From Nyssa sinensis (taxonomy: Eukaryota; Streptophyta; Magnoliopsida; Cornales; Nyssaceae): 64,000 nt of DNA. The stretch is taken from positions 19,213,985 to 19,277,984 of the forward strand of contig CM018038.1 of the NCBI GenBank assembly GCA_008638375.1. The letters run 5' to 3'. Positions within the stretch are counted from its first letter, which is position 1. Every line of letters starts with the position of its first letter. The position numbers and the translations under genes are program-made. The notes under the pieces were generated by a model. That model saw only the letters and a program-made list of their open reading frames with translations. It had not been told where the DNA came from and ran no database searches. Positions 34,520-49,100 of this stretch are shown piece after piece.

Positions 34520-37500
34520 ATGGTGAAAGAAACAGATTACTATGATATTCTTGGCGTTAGTCCTTCAGCTTCAGATGAGGACATTCGCAAGGCTTACTAT
34601 CTCAAGGTTCTGAATCTGATCTTCAAAACACCCAGATGCTCTAAATTCATTGATGTTTATTTGAGAAAATTTATATCATAGTTCGATGGTGATTAGGACA
34701 GAGTCAGTAACACATCCCGTTTAGTTATTTTTGGTGGAATATCTATTTAATTTTCTGTGTAGAATCTGATTTTGTCGAATCTTGACAAATTTGGCATGAT
34801 GATTTAGTGTATCTCTGTTTATATTCTGTTTGGAGCTATAATTGTTTGATTAACTATTAGAATGGGTAGCTCTTCGATGGACCTGTGAATCAACAGTGAT
34901 GTGGGAATCTTTTGATTGGGTCAAAGTATGACAAGGGTAGTTTTCATTGTAAATGATAATGGGTAAATGAAGGTTTTATTACTGACATATACAGTGTTTG
35001 TTAAAATTCCCACTTTCAAATTTCCCTATAATTGAGCTACCCTATGATGTTACATAAATGAACTTCTCTTAAATATTAGATAAACTGCCTTTTTCATGAA
35101 ACTTCTATAGTTCTATATCTAGGACAAGAAATAGATAGTGAAGCAGGATTTAAGTTGAATAAGACCCTGTTGTCATTTACCAATTATGGGGATAGATGGT
35201 CATTGACTACTAGTACATACTCTTGAAGCTTTATGTTTAAAATTGGGGTACAATGAGAACCTTCTGTTGTTGTTTGAACAGGCAAGACAAGTTCATCCTG
35301 ATAAAAATCCATATGACCCCCAGGCTGCCGAAAGATTTCAGGCGAGTCCATGCTTTCTTATTTTTCTTTCTTACATTTTCAGCTCGACAATTATTCAACT
35401 CCCTCACAGATTTCTCAAGTTTTTTTTGGTTCCCAAACTAGAGAATTTACAAACGAGTATACTGTTTTTTTTCCCTCACGCGTGAGTGCAAAAAGAGAGA
35501 AAAATGTGCCTTAATTATCAGATTGGTCCATCACATTTCCAGTTTATCACATTCTCTCTAGTGATCGAGTAATTCTTGATGTCAGCAGGTATTAGGTGAA
35601 GCTTATCAGGTTTTGAGTGATCCGGTGCAAAGAGATTCATATGATCGAAATGGGAAATACTGCATATCTAGGTAAGCTTTTCGGATTTGTTTACATGCAC
35701 ACACACACACATATATATATGTGGATGTTTTGAGTTGAATCAGCTATATGCAACAAATATCAAGTACACAATTCGTGCATAATCCTTCCCAGCTGATGCA
35801 TTCCTTAAGATACTCAAGAAAGTGCAAATTCAAAGATCAAATATTTTGAAATTGGTTAGAGATGCCCTGTTGGGATTAGTCTTATTTTATGTTTCATTCA
35901 ATATAGTTTGCTTATAGTTTAAATATCTTAATGTTTTAATAAGTTGTTTGCAAGGATCAAAATATTGTTTCGATGTATAGTTTCAGTCTGTCCAGAAACG
36001 GAAACATTTCGGAAACATAATGGAAAGGAGAAAAAATTAGAAACATGTGGAAACATGACTGAAAATTTATTTATTTATACAAATAAGCCTATTTATTAAA
36101 TATTTGTGCATGTTTAAGGCATACACATCATATTCATAATAAATGACACTAATTCATGATAAATGACATAATAGATATATACTATGTAATATCCACGAAT
36201 TAGATAATTTGACACAAGTTACATATAAAATAAAAAGTAAAATAAATAGCGATTTAAACTTATTATTATTAGTAACTTAGTATTCAAATAGTTGTTTCTC
36301 TACACTTTATTTCCCCTACTACTTTTCTATTATTTTAAAAAAAATAATAGAAATATCTTCTTGTAATTTTGAGTCTTAATCCTTGAAAAATAAATTGATA
36401 TTATTTTTTACTAACTTCTAAAATTATTGTTGATAAAAAAGAAATGTTTTCTCTGATTTGGTATGTTTCCACTAGTTTCAGTATGTTTCCACGGAAACAA
36501 TTTTGTTTCCATGGAAACATGTGAATTTCAATATTCCACTAGTGTTTCATTTCGGTTCTCTGAGAAATGGAAACGTTTTGGCCATTTCGATGGAAAAGAA
36601 ACGAAATTTTGATCCTTGGTTGTTTGAGTCCAAGCTTACTTTGGAAATTTTAAGTTTTACTGGATATGGGCTGTAGTGGGGTGCTCGTGTCATGTTGTGA
36701 ATCAAATTATGATATTGGGGGTTTATATATGGTTTTAGTCGGTCTATATATGTTGTTCTAGTGCAAGTCTTAGTGCTTATTTTTAGAATTCTAATGTTAT
36801 TAGAGTCAGGGACAGTTAGGGATCTATATAAATCCATTTAAGGTTAGAGAAATTTTCCAACAATTATGCTCTTACTACCCTTAGTGTCATGCCAATGGAA
36901 CATAAGTGTGAATTTTAGATTTTTCTTCTCCTTGACCTTTTCTTTTTTGTATTTTCTATACATTATACTTGCAACAATATCTCCTTAATCACTTTCTTCA
37001 ATAAAGCCAATCCATCCTTCTAGTGGCAGAGATGGCAAAGGGGGGCCCCATGGCCCCATCCCAAATTTTTGCAAATTTTAAATTTTTTAGTGTTATTGGC
37101 CCCCCAAAATTTGTTGCTTTTTCATAAGAATCGTTCCAAAAAATTTAATATATACAACTCCCCCCCCCCCCCCAACTTCTCCTCCTTTCTTGCATAATTC
37201 AAACCTTACCCCCTTGTCATACTGTTTTTTGTTGATCCTTAAAAACCAATATCTTCATCAATCTTTGGCCATAACAGCCTCAAAAAACCCATCTTCACTG
37301 CTGCACATGTAAATTTTGGTAGCATAGCCGAGTTTCACCCCCACACTTATCCTAACTCATCTGCTATAGTAATTTAGCTATCATGTGGGTTTATGGACAG
37401 AATCTCTTGACACGTTATTTGCTTACATGTTGCATAAGTTGATTTCTGAAACTGTTACTGCACAAGATTGTCTCAATTACTGCTCTTAAATAATCTGAAA

Positions 37501-40500
37501 CATCATGGAAATTCTTGAAAGTACTACTCCCATTTTTAATTGCATGTACTGGAAGTAGAAGTGAATGATTATTGTTCAAGAATTTCAGCAGACCTTTTTT
37601 ATTTTTTTCAAGATGCACACATACTTTCTATAGATCCCCCTTTTGACTTTTTCATGATGCACACATACTTTCTATAGATCTCAAGTCTATAAATTGATTA
37701 ACTTTCAATAAGAGCTCTCGTACAACTAGTTTGACAGCTTATTTACGTGGTCTTTTATTGAATGTTTGGGTAGGTGCATGGGTTTTGGTTTTGGAGGGGG
37801 TGTGTGTTGGGGGGGGGGGGGGGGGGGGGGGAGGGGGAGGATGATGAATAAATATAAACCTGCAGAGAACAATGTGGGCTTTCCTTGGAGTGTTAATAGG
37901 CCATCAATTTTTATTTTCACTTAGCTGCCACGAATGCGAAAGGAAGACAGGAAGGGGAGAAATTGTTTTGAACATATAACTCATATACTATGCTAGAATG
38001 TTCTAAGACAGGAGGAACCTTCAACTATCTCTTACCAAAATTCTTACACTCGGTAGCTCTAATCTTTTAAATTGACAGGACATTCAGTTATAAATGCTCT
38101 AGGTACTAGTGCGAATAGTAATCAATCTAAAGATGGTAAGATGAAGCTTATGCTTCTTAACTAAACTAAAATAAAGGTTAAATGATCAATTCTGCACCGC
38201 TCTTAGCTTATTAATACACACACATAGCAATTTGAAGACACTCGTACAAGTTAATATGCTGAACTAGAACTTTTCTGATCAAGGGAGATAGATGATGATA
38301 GCATATGAAAGGGTGGATGAGGGATTCATTTTCTATATTCACTGCACATATTTCAGAAGAAAAACTCTAATTCATGTCTAACAGAGGGGTATATATAGCC
38401 ACACCAAGCAAACATTTTCATTTAGTTGCATATAATGCTTTAGACTCACCACTTATTTGGCTTCTTTAGTTTTTGTTTCTTCTTTTTTTCCCTAATCTCT
38501 GTAGAAGTGCACACTTGTATAATATTATTCAAGATTTCTTCTTTTTCATCAATGGTTATTGTTCCTGGACAATGTTTTCTTGAATCCTAACATATAATGT
38601 CTTAATTTTTCAGGGAAACCATGCTTGACCCTACTGCTGTCTTTACTCTTCTTTTTGGAAGTGAACTTTTTGAAGACTATATAGGACATCTAGCCGTAGC
38701 ATCAATGGCTTCCTCTGAATTAGCTGGTGAAAGTGACAACCCTGAAAAACTACATGATAGGTTGAAGGCAAGAATGTTCCAAAATTTATCATGTTTTGCA
38801 TGTGTTAAACTCAGAATCAACATGCAGCTTCAAGTTTGTTCTATGTACTAAATTGATGATTTTTTCCACCACTTTGGCGGTTTCACTTCTACCACCAAAG
38901 TTTAATGATTACAAATTAGTCCCGGGAGTGGTGCACGTGTAGTGAAGTGCCCCGAACATTGGGTTTGGATGAGAGTGGGGCGGACCTGAAAAAGAGAGGG
39001 CTAAGATAGATGGGAAAATTCCATCATTGGTTTCACGTGCTATTTAATTTTAAAAATTTACACAATGTAGTTATCATCTTTGATATTTTTCTGTTCTCTG
39101 CTCTTCCTTGCCCTCTTTACCGTTGATTGATGTCTTTTTAGTGATTGCAACCCAATCTAAATTTGTTTTATTTGTATCTGAAATGGTATCTATAGTTCAT
39201 TTCACAGTGTTAGGTTTCATGCTGGTTTCCGTTAAATATAACAACTAAAGGATCTGTGTTTCCCTTCTTCCTCTATACTACAAACCCTTCGAATTTGAAA
39301 TTTACTTCCAAATCAACAATGTTAAGAGTACATGAAACCCCAAATCAAAAATGTTATCCATCACCATTTCTGCTTATTGGAATGTTGTCAACATGTCCCT
39401 AGAAGTATCCTAAGAGAAAACAATTCTTGCAGAAGAGTTATGATCCTTAACGACTTGCAGAGCCATCCCTGAATCATACAGCATGCATGTCTGATGAGCT
39501 GAATGCTAAGAGCTTTACCATCATAGATAATTAGGATTTTCGCTTCTGGATACAGTGTCTTTGTTTATGTCTAATGAAGCCTTGCCTTGCTGAAGAAGTT
39601 TCATGCTACCATCTATTGAGAAGCCAAGATTAAATCTACAAAACAATGAGCCACCATAGATTTTTTTTTCTTTTAAAAAAATTGTAATGGTTTGAGAATA
39701 TCAGATAATGGATTCACTTAGATTTTATTTTTCCTCCATTTTCTTATGTACTTGTACTATATCAAAGAGTCCTACAGTGCATTTCATGTAGAGATTTTAG
39801 ATAAATTCTTTTGAGTGTGTCATATTTGTGTAATGGTTAATTATGAAAACTAAATAAATAAATAGAAACAAATTATTGAGTGTGGTCCTGCATAAGCAGG
39901 GTGTTGGGAAGGGTAAAACAATTTAAATTGTTGTAGTCCCGAGTTATTTGTAAGTATGGCTTCAATTAATGACTAACCTTTGCTTAAAATACCATCCTTT
40001 TCTCGAAAACTGTCATGATTTACATCATTTTAGAATCATCATGTCTTCTACAATTCCATTTAGTTCATTTTATCTAACTTTTTTCATTTTCTAAAATTAT
40101 GCAATGAAGGATGTCCAGAAAGAAAGAGAAGAAAAGCTTGCTAGAACACTAAAAGATTTTCTCCACCAATATGTTCGAGGTGACAGAGAAGAATATTTAT
40201 TCCGTGCTGAATCTGAAGCAGAACGACTTTCACATGCAGGTTAACTTAGCAACCACACTACTTTGTATTTTTTTACTTCTTTAATGTTGAGAGAGAGAGA
40301 ATAAATATATATTGAATGTGTGTATTATATTATGTATTGTAATCTTTGTCTTATAAGGGAGAGAGCCCTCCTTTATTTAGGAAAGGAAGGGCATACAAAA
40401 GGTAAGTAAGGGAAAAAGGAAAATGAGAGGAAAAGGAAATAAAGAAAAAAAGGAAACCCTAGAGCTATACAAGTAATGAACCAACCCTAGCCGCCATGTA

Positions 40501-43500
40501 CAAATAGTAAACCCTAATTATTATACACATATATTGTTAACACCCCCTTGCAAACTCAAGGGGGCAATACAGAGGCCCATTGGAGTTTGAAAATCAAATC
40601 ACAAAAACGCCCAGGAGGATAAGTTTTGGTGAAGATATCAGCAGTCTGAGCAACAGATGTAACAGGTGCCTGAGAGTACCCTGAAGTAAATGATGACGGG
40701 CAAAATGAAAATTCAGTTCAATATGTTTGGTGTGCTCATGGAAAACATCATTATGGGCAATCTGAATGGCACTACGATTGTCACAATGTAGAGAAAGGGC
40801 AGAAGATTGAGGAAAACTCATATCTTCGAGTAACCACCGTAAACATAGCAGTTTGGCTGTCCTGTCAGCCAATGCTCGATATTCAGCCTCTGAACTCGAT
40901 TGAGCAACAACAGTTTCCTTCTTACTGCGCCAAGAGATGAGAGAATCTCCGAGAAAGAAGCGATAACTAGTAACAGAGTGATGATCAATGGGATCACCGG
41001 CCCAACCAGCATCAGAGGAAGCATATAATGTAAGGGAGGAATGAGTAGAGAAGTAAAGGCCATGGAATAAGGTGCCTTTGACCTAGCGGAGTATATGAAG
41101 AACAACAGTAAAATGGGTAGAGAGTGGAGCAGACATAAACTAATTGACCAAATGAACCGCATATGCAATATCAGGGCGAGTAACAGTGAAATAAAAAAGG
41201 CTGCCACCAGCTGACGATAAAGAGTGGCATCACGAAGTGGAGTACCATCTAATGGGGTGAGACAAAAATTTGGCTCTAGAGGAGTGGAAGCAGTCTTGCT
41301 GTCAGTCAGACCAGCACGAGATAACAGATCGGTGACATACTTGGCTTAAGATAGATAGTACCCATCAGAAGCAAAGGTAACCTCAAGACCTAGAAAATAG
41401 CTGAGAGAACCAAGATCCTTCATCTCAAAATGTTGATTAAGGAATTGTTTGAGATCAGAGATACCAGAAAGATTATCGCCGGTGATTATCATATCATCAA
41501 CATAAAGCAAGAGTAAAGCAATCCCCCACTCAGATTTGCGGATGAAGAGGGTTGAGTCATGAGAGCTGGAAGTAAACCCAGAATGACTAATAGTATTACT
41601 AAACTTGGAAAACCATGCGCGAGGAGCTTGCTTAAGACCATATAAAGCCCGATGAAGTTTGCAGACTTGGTGTGGAGAATGGGAAAGACCAGGTGGGGGC
41701 TGCATGTAGACTTCTTTATGCAAATCCCCATTAAGGAAGGCATTCTTGACGTCCATTTGAAAAAGACGCCATTTACGAACTGGAGCAATGGCTAGGAGAC
41801 TGCGAACAGTAGTAAGACGGGCAACAGGAGCAAATGTCTCCTCATAATCAATACCATATTCCTGAGTGAACCCTTTTGCAACAAGTCGAGTGAGTCTTGA
41901 CCTTATAGATCCATTTGCAGCCTATAACTGCCTTTTTTGGCGGAAGATCAACCAAATCCCAAGTATGAGTTTTCTCCAAGGCCTGTAATTCCTCAGTCAT
42001 TGCTTGTTGCCACAAAGGGTTAGACTAGGCCTCACGAAAAGGCTGGGGCTCATGTAAGGAAATAAGTGTAGCAAAACAATGAAAATCACGAAGGCGGACA
42101 GATGGTTCTTTTACTCGAGTGGAAAGCCATTGTGTATGGTCCAAAGAGGAAGAAGACTCTGGGATATCAGAAGATGACGAAAGGAGCTTAAGAGGGTCTG
42201 GAGCAGGACCTGTAGATGGAGCAGTTTTTGAGGGAGAGGTCGTGGGGATGTTCGAAGGAGACTCACTAGAAGTACCTGCATCAATGTTAGGAGGAAACAA
42301 CTTGACAGAAGGATCAATGAAAAATGAGATATGTTGTGTAGTAGAGGGATGAAAAGGGGACAAGGAAGAAAACATGGTGTGTTCCCAAAAGACGACATGT
42401 CGAGATATTCGAAGACGATTTGAAATGGGATCCCAACAACGATACCCCGTATGTTCGATGCCATACCCAAGAAAGCAACATAGCTGTGCACGAGCTTCAA
42501 GTTTAGTATGCTCATGGGGCTGAAGTAAAACAAAACAAGCACAACCAAAGACTTTTAGAAGGTTACAAGGGGGAGGAGTACCATAGAGGCGTTCATAAGG
42601 AGATTGGTGATGAATGACAGATGAAGGAACCTGATTGATGGTGTAAATGGCAGTGAGAGTAGCTTCTCCCCAAAAACGTTATGGACATAGGGATGAGATG
42701 AGTAAAGCACGAACATAATCCAATATATGACGATGTTTCCATTTTGCTCGACCATTTTGTTGAGAGGTTCCTGGACAAGATCGGTGAACAATGGTGCCTT
42801 GTTGGTGAAGGAAGGTTTGAAGAGTAGACTTAAGATATTCTTTAGCATTATCAGTACGAAACACTTTTATGGTTTTGGAAAACTGAGTTTTGACCATATT
42901 AGCAAAAAAAATGTAAAGCTGGGGTAATTCAGATTTGGCGTGCATAAGATATAGTCAAGTAAAACGAGAATAATCATCAATAAAGATAACAAAATATTTA
43001 GAACCACCCCCAGTAGAATTGGGGAAAGGACCCCATACATCAGAATGAATCAACTTAAAAGGTGCAAGATAAATAGTCATTTTTATTAAAAGATAATGCT
43101 GGTTGTTTCGCAAGTTGACAAGGTAAACATGTAATAGACTTACTACTAATAGGCCCTAGATGACCACTATAAATTAAAGGACGAAGACTACTAAGTGAGG
43201 CATGAAGAGAGCAGGGAGAAGAGCGAGAGGCCACATTTAGAGAGGTGAGCTCAAATAGACGCCTAACTTTACGGCCTATCCCAAGAATCTATCCCATCGG
43301 TGGGACCTATACATAACAACCAGAGGAAGAAAAATGTAAGTCAATGCCAAGATCACATAATTGACCTCAAAAATTAAATTGAGAGTAAGTGTGGGAATGA
43401 TATAAGTATGAGGAAGTGACAATTGTTGGGTAGAAATATAACCACTATGACTAACAGACATGTGAGATCAATTGGCAGTAGGAATAGTAGGTGTACGAGG

Positions 43501-46132
43501 ATCAAGACATTTGGATGAAAAAAGTGTAGAATCAGGGGTCATGTGCTTACGACATGTATAGTAAAAAAACCAAGAAGTAGTACTTGGGAAAGCAGATAAG
43601 GCAGTGTGTGGGAGAACCTGTTTAGAGAGAACCTCTTTTACCATAGCCTCAATATCATCAGCAGTAATTGGCAGAGGAGGAGAACCTGGTTGAGAGGAAG
43701 GTTAGTCATTGGTGGCAGCAGAGACAACAGGACGATAAGAGAATCATGAGGAAGAACCAGGTCGGAATGAGTTTCCTTGGAAATGGTTAGGTGCTTTAGT
43801 AGGGCAGTTCTCAATGACATGATCAGTCTTGTGGTAGTAGTGACACTCAAGAAAAGAAGGCCCAGCAGCGGAAGTTTTCATAGAACAGTTGTCGGAAATG
43901 TGGCCTTTCTGTTGACAGGTGCGACAGACAATGGTAGGGCACTCAAAAAGAAAGTGACCAGGCTTGTGACAGTACTTGCAAGTCTTTGTGGAAAAAGAAT
44001 GACCCTAATAGGAACGAGATGAAACAGCAAGCACTATATTGGAGCAGTGTGAAGATTTTCCAGTGCCAAGGCGTGTTTCCTCAGAGATGAGTTCAGCAAC
44101 TGCAATAAGTGAAGCTTTGACAGGTTCAAAATCAGTAGTTAGTGCGATAAGAAACTGAATAAGGAGCAAATGGTGTCGGTATGCAGTGAATTTGGAGGTA
44201 TCACTAGTAGTATCCCATGACGGTTCTGACAGTGCTAGTTGGTCCCAAACAGAATGCATTTGAGAGTAAAAATCACCGATAGACTGTCCTGTATCTTGTT
44301 TCATAGAGTGAAGAGTAATCCAAAGCTGGTATTAGTGAGCTAAATCTATAGTAGTGTACCGTTGGGCCAATAATCCCATACTTCTTTTGCTGTCTCAAAA
44401 CGACCAAATTGATTATGAATGGAAGGTATGGATGTACCACGGCACCAAGTGATGATTTGGTGATTTTTACTCTCCCAGGCTTCAATTCGGTCACTGAAGT
44501 CTTCATCATTCTCTTCTTCTTCTTTCACTGGTTCACTAATTTCACTAATGACATAAAGCCAAAGACAGCGTCCTTTCAAAAAACTTCGCATGGCATGGAC
44601 CTATAGGTTGTAGTTGGATCCATTTAACATGGTGGGAATGGGTTGAGAGCTCTCAGATTTTCTCATAGTAGCGGTTTAGAAAGGAAAAAGCATGATGCAA
44701 TAAAAGAAAGTGTACCGTAGAAGTAGTTTTTTGGTAAAACTGAGGCCAAAAACGGAATTAACTCAACGAAACAATGCAACAAGTGTATTTGCAGTAATGA
44801 TAGTAGTCATCATAGAAGGTTGGAAGAACACAAAGGATTATGGCTCTGAAACAATGTTGAGAGAGAGAAAGAATAAACATATATTGAATGCGTTTATTAT
44901 ATTCTGTATTGTAATCTCTGTCTTATAAGGGAGAGAGCCCTCCTTTATATAGGAAAGGAAGGGCATACAAAAGGTAAGTAAGGGAAAAAAGAAAGAAAGA
45001 GAAAAAAAGGAGAGAGAGAGGAAAAGGAAATAAAGAAAAAAGGAAATCCTAGAGCTATACAAGTAATGAACAAACTCTAGCCGCCATGTACAAATAGTAA
45101 ACCCTAATTATTATACACATATATTGTTAACATTTAAGTAAGCTAGTGAGAAAATTATTGACGATGACTATGTTCATGTTCTAGCTGATGTTGTTTTGAA
45201 TTGCGCAACTTAGTATCCTCAATGAAATGTCTATTATCTAATTATATAGTTTATTGGTGCTGTCAAGCTTTCCTTGTTTACATGAACAACATCTTTTGTA
45301 AATTCATTATTATTTTTTGAAGTTTTGCTTTGATTGGATTTTAGGAATGTTTAATTTTATGTTAAGATTTTGTGAATGAAAGCTGCATAGCTCTCAAGTC
45401 TCAACAATTTTGTGATGGAAAAATATGGTCTGTGAATCATGCATATTATGAACCACAGAATATACTTGGTGTGGTTACTAGCAAGTCCTTATTTGTTGTA
45501 CTCTCTTGAAGAATAAATTGATTCCAGTCACTCTTGCTTATTATTACTCTCTTGAAGAATAAATTTATGCCTGTTACTGTTGCTTATTATTAATATTAAT
45601 GTGTTTAACAGGTTCTGCATATTAAAATTCTTTATGGCTTTGCTTGGAAGTTGGATTAAAGAAGTTTTTTTTTTTGTTATGGATCTACTGGCAGTTCATG
45701 TGAATTCTTTTCCAGGTCACGATCAAATATGTTTGAATTGCTGAATTTTTGGTAGATGATTATTTGTTCCCACTTGTCCAAATTTTATTGAATCTCTCAT
45801 TTTTACCTAAATTTAAAATTTCCAACAATATATGTACAACTAAACTTCTAAAAGGTGGTTTTCCCACCTTATTCTCAAAAGAAGACCAGTTGCTTCAAAA
45901 TTTTCGGGGTACTCAGCTGAAACTATCTTTGTGCAAGTTGTAGATTAGAGTAAGCATATTGTAAAACAAAAATATTTTTTAGGGTTTTTTCCCCCTATTG
46001 TTATGAACTTTGAGTGTTTAATTTTTTGTTAACTCTATTGATGAAGAAAGGGCAATAATTTTTCATTGAAATCATTGGATCTATACATGGCATCATTTTT
46101 CATTTGTATGACTTATTTGAGGCTCCTAACTG

Positions 46133-46171
<39 letters not shown>

Positions 46172-49100
46172 TATCTCTGGGGTGTCCTAACAATCATTAT
46201 ACTACAGAGATATATATTCCATTTAAATACACACATGTACCAATATATTGTATTTAACCCAGTATACATTAAAAAATGCTTTAGACAGAATAATAAAGCA
46301 CAAAATGTCATTACTTAGGTGCTAAAACTGACGATACTAAAGACAAAATTTCTTACTGTTGCAATTACAGCTTTTGGGGTTGACATTTTACACACTATCG
46401 GCTACATATATGCAAGACAGGCAGCACAAGAGCTTGGAAAGAAAGCCATTTATCTTGGAGTGCCATTTTTGGCTGAGTGGGTTCGCAATAAGGGACACTT
46501 CTGGAAGTCACAGATTACTGCAGCAAAAGGTATACTGCAATATGTAGAAACCACCCACCCCCACCCCCACCCCCACCAAACAAGTTCATCTCTTCCCTGC
46601 TGGATAGTTACACACCTTATATATAGTACCTAATTTTATTGAGAAAATAATCCCAGGTGCTTTTCAGTTGCTGCAACTTCAAGAAGAGACCCGTCGACAA
46701 TTCAAAATGGATGGCAGTGGCCCTGAAAATGATGTCGAATCACATCTAAGGTTAAACAAGGACACACTAATGGACTCATTATGGAAATTGAATGTGGTGG
46801 ACATTGAAGTAACCCTTTTACATGTGTGCCAAATGGTGGGTTCTTCTTTCTCTTTCATATATTAAGTGAAACTTTATCCATGAAAGAGGTTTTCAGTTTC
46901 CATTGAGTCTGCAGTGTTGTTAAATGCCAATGTGAAATGAAGTAACATCAATCTCACAATTCTTTATTTAATTGCAGGTGCTAAAAGAAAGTAATGTTAA
47001 GAAGGAAGAACTCAAAGCACGTGCCATGGCTCTAAAAATTTTGGGAAAAATATTTCAGGTGCAGTTTATGTTGTAAATTGTTGAGGAATCATATGTTCTT
47101 TTTTATTTTATTTTTTTTGTTCATGAGGAATTATATGTTCATCATAGCCAACAGTTTTTCAATATGAACTTGCAGTTCTCTGTGAAATATGGCATATATT
47201 AGGTATTTATAGTCCCAAATATTTGATTTATGCTAAAATAACTATGGTTCTTTTCAAGTTTCAGGTAATAGTTATTCATTTTTATGCTACTTGTATTCAA
47301 TTTCTATAGATATCGGAAAACCAGCCAGTCCCCTGGTGTAGATTAATAATGGGACACTGCTTTCTTTTCTCTTGATGGATAAATAGATGGAAGTTGTTGA
47401 GAAAAATGTATATATCAATTGTTTGAAATCAAGTGATTTAATACAAAAGATTACAAACTATGGTTCAGTAAAGGTAAAAGAAACAAAGTCCATTAATCAG
47501 TTGGTAATGACAAAAAGTTGTTATTTTATCTGTAATTAGTCATCTGATGGTGTTTTCTCTCTTTCAGAGGGAAAAGCAAACACGAAGTGGTGGAACATCA
47601 AAGAAAAAAATTGCTTCTGACATAAATGCAGATGGAAGCAGTTCTGATAGTAGTGATGAAGAAGATTCACCGAGAACACTAAATTATCGAACTCCTCTAA
47701 TAACACAGGCATGTTTGATGATTCTCTAAACCTTGTATAATATAACATATGAATTCAGCTTTCATGTTTCATCTGTTCCGCCAAGCACTAGTGCACAACA
47801 CACATACATAAACAATGAACATCCCCATTGAAAGCTTCACAACAGCATTTCACAGGGGTGCAAACAAGCTGAGTCAAGCCAAGTATTGGATGTTTGAGCT
47901 TGGCTCGGTTAAACTTATGAATGTTCGAGCTCGAGCTCGAGCTTGAGTTGAGTTGAGAAGTTTGTGTTTGACATCGGCATGATGAACACTCGCCAAGCTT
48001 GCGAACTGGCTTGGTTTGTCTTGTTTGTGTTATGTTTTTGAAAAATTGTCAAAATTCAATTTTTAGGACTTGAAAAGTCAAGTGAGATAGTTGATTGACA
48101 TACATCATGTAGAGAAGTGAATGTGGTGGTCCCAAACCAATGAACAAGAACCCCGTGTTAAAAAAAGTGCGCTAAAATAATCTTTTGATGCACTTTTTAG
48201 CACATGAAAGGCATTCATTGGCTTGGATCAATGGTCCAGAACCGTTGAATACCTTCTCACATCACGTGGCCCAATTTCTCCATTTTTGCAATCAAGAATT
48301 AAATTTTTAAGACTGGAAAATCGAATGAGATTCTCAAACTTTACCCAACTATGCTTTTTATATATACAGTATACTAACATTTTAATATTGTAAATTACAC
48401 ATTATAAGTCAGAGGGTCATTCTTTTATAACACATTGCAACCTATCACAGGTTTAAGGTTTTTATATGCCCATAATAGTTTAACATAATTACAAGTATGC
48501 AAATTTAACTTATCCATGAGCTAACCAAGCCGAGCTCAGCCATGCTCGTTTATTAAATTAGCTCTAAAATGGAGTTGGAGCTGGAACTTGACTCGATTTA
48601 CTAAATAAAAGAATTGAAAGAATTAACATTCGAGGTGAGCGCGAGCTGTTCATGAATGACTCGATTTTTTTGTAACCCTACTATTTCATGCACTGATGCA
48701 CACCTTTGATTCTCTTGAAATTCATTCTAATACTGTCACATTTTGGTTTTTCTGTTTTTCTTTATCTTTGTTTAAGTTTTTGTTTCAATTTCACCTTCCG
48801 CAAACAAAAGTTTCTGTTCAATTTAACAGTTTTCTTGATGCAAACACTTATTGATTTGTATGTTTTGTATTTATGGCCTTTGAATGCGCGCACTGTGGCT
48901 TATGGACTTGCCCCACATACACCTGACTGACTCCAAGCGGTTTGAAGTCAGAATTCTATTCATGCTAAGTTAAATTTTCAGCTATTATTATTATTTTTAA
49001 TTCAATTTATAGTTATTATTAAAAATGAAATATTTGAACTTAGTATTGTGGTGATAAATATTGAACTTCAAACATTGCTAGGCTATATAAGATTGTAGAC

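Larger units (their letters stand above)
40285..45132 (-). mobile_element. Complete Ty1/copia element in DnaJ intron 5
   Basis: LTRs at 40285-40542 and 44855-45132 (ends TGTTAACA...CTCAACA when read on -). TSD TTTAA at 40280-40284 and 45133-45137. Inside the 5' LTR on - lies TTGTTTCAGAGCC, a mutated initiator-Met-type primer site (TGGTATCAGAGC). Inside the 3' LTR is the polypurine tract GCAAGGGGG. Coding is on -, opposite to the host gene. The LTRs differ at roughly ten positions plus a purine-tract indel of about 20 bp, so it is not recent. All coding regions are broken. Confidence 0.95.

Noticed and set aside
37140..37180. C-run near GGGGGCCCC-rich text as a transposon
   Set aside because: Similar to the GGCCCCC-rich patch at 29100, but no ends or TSD could be fixed.
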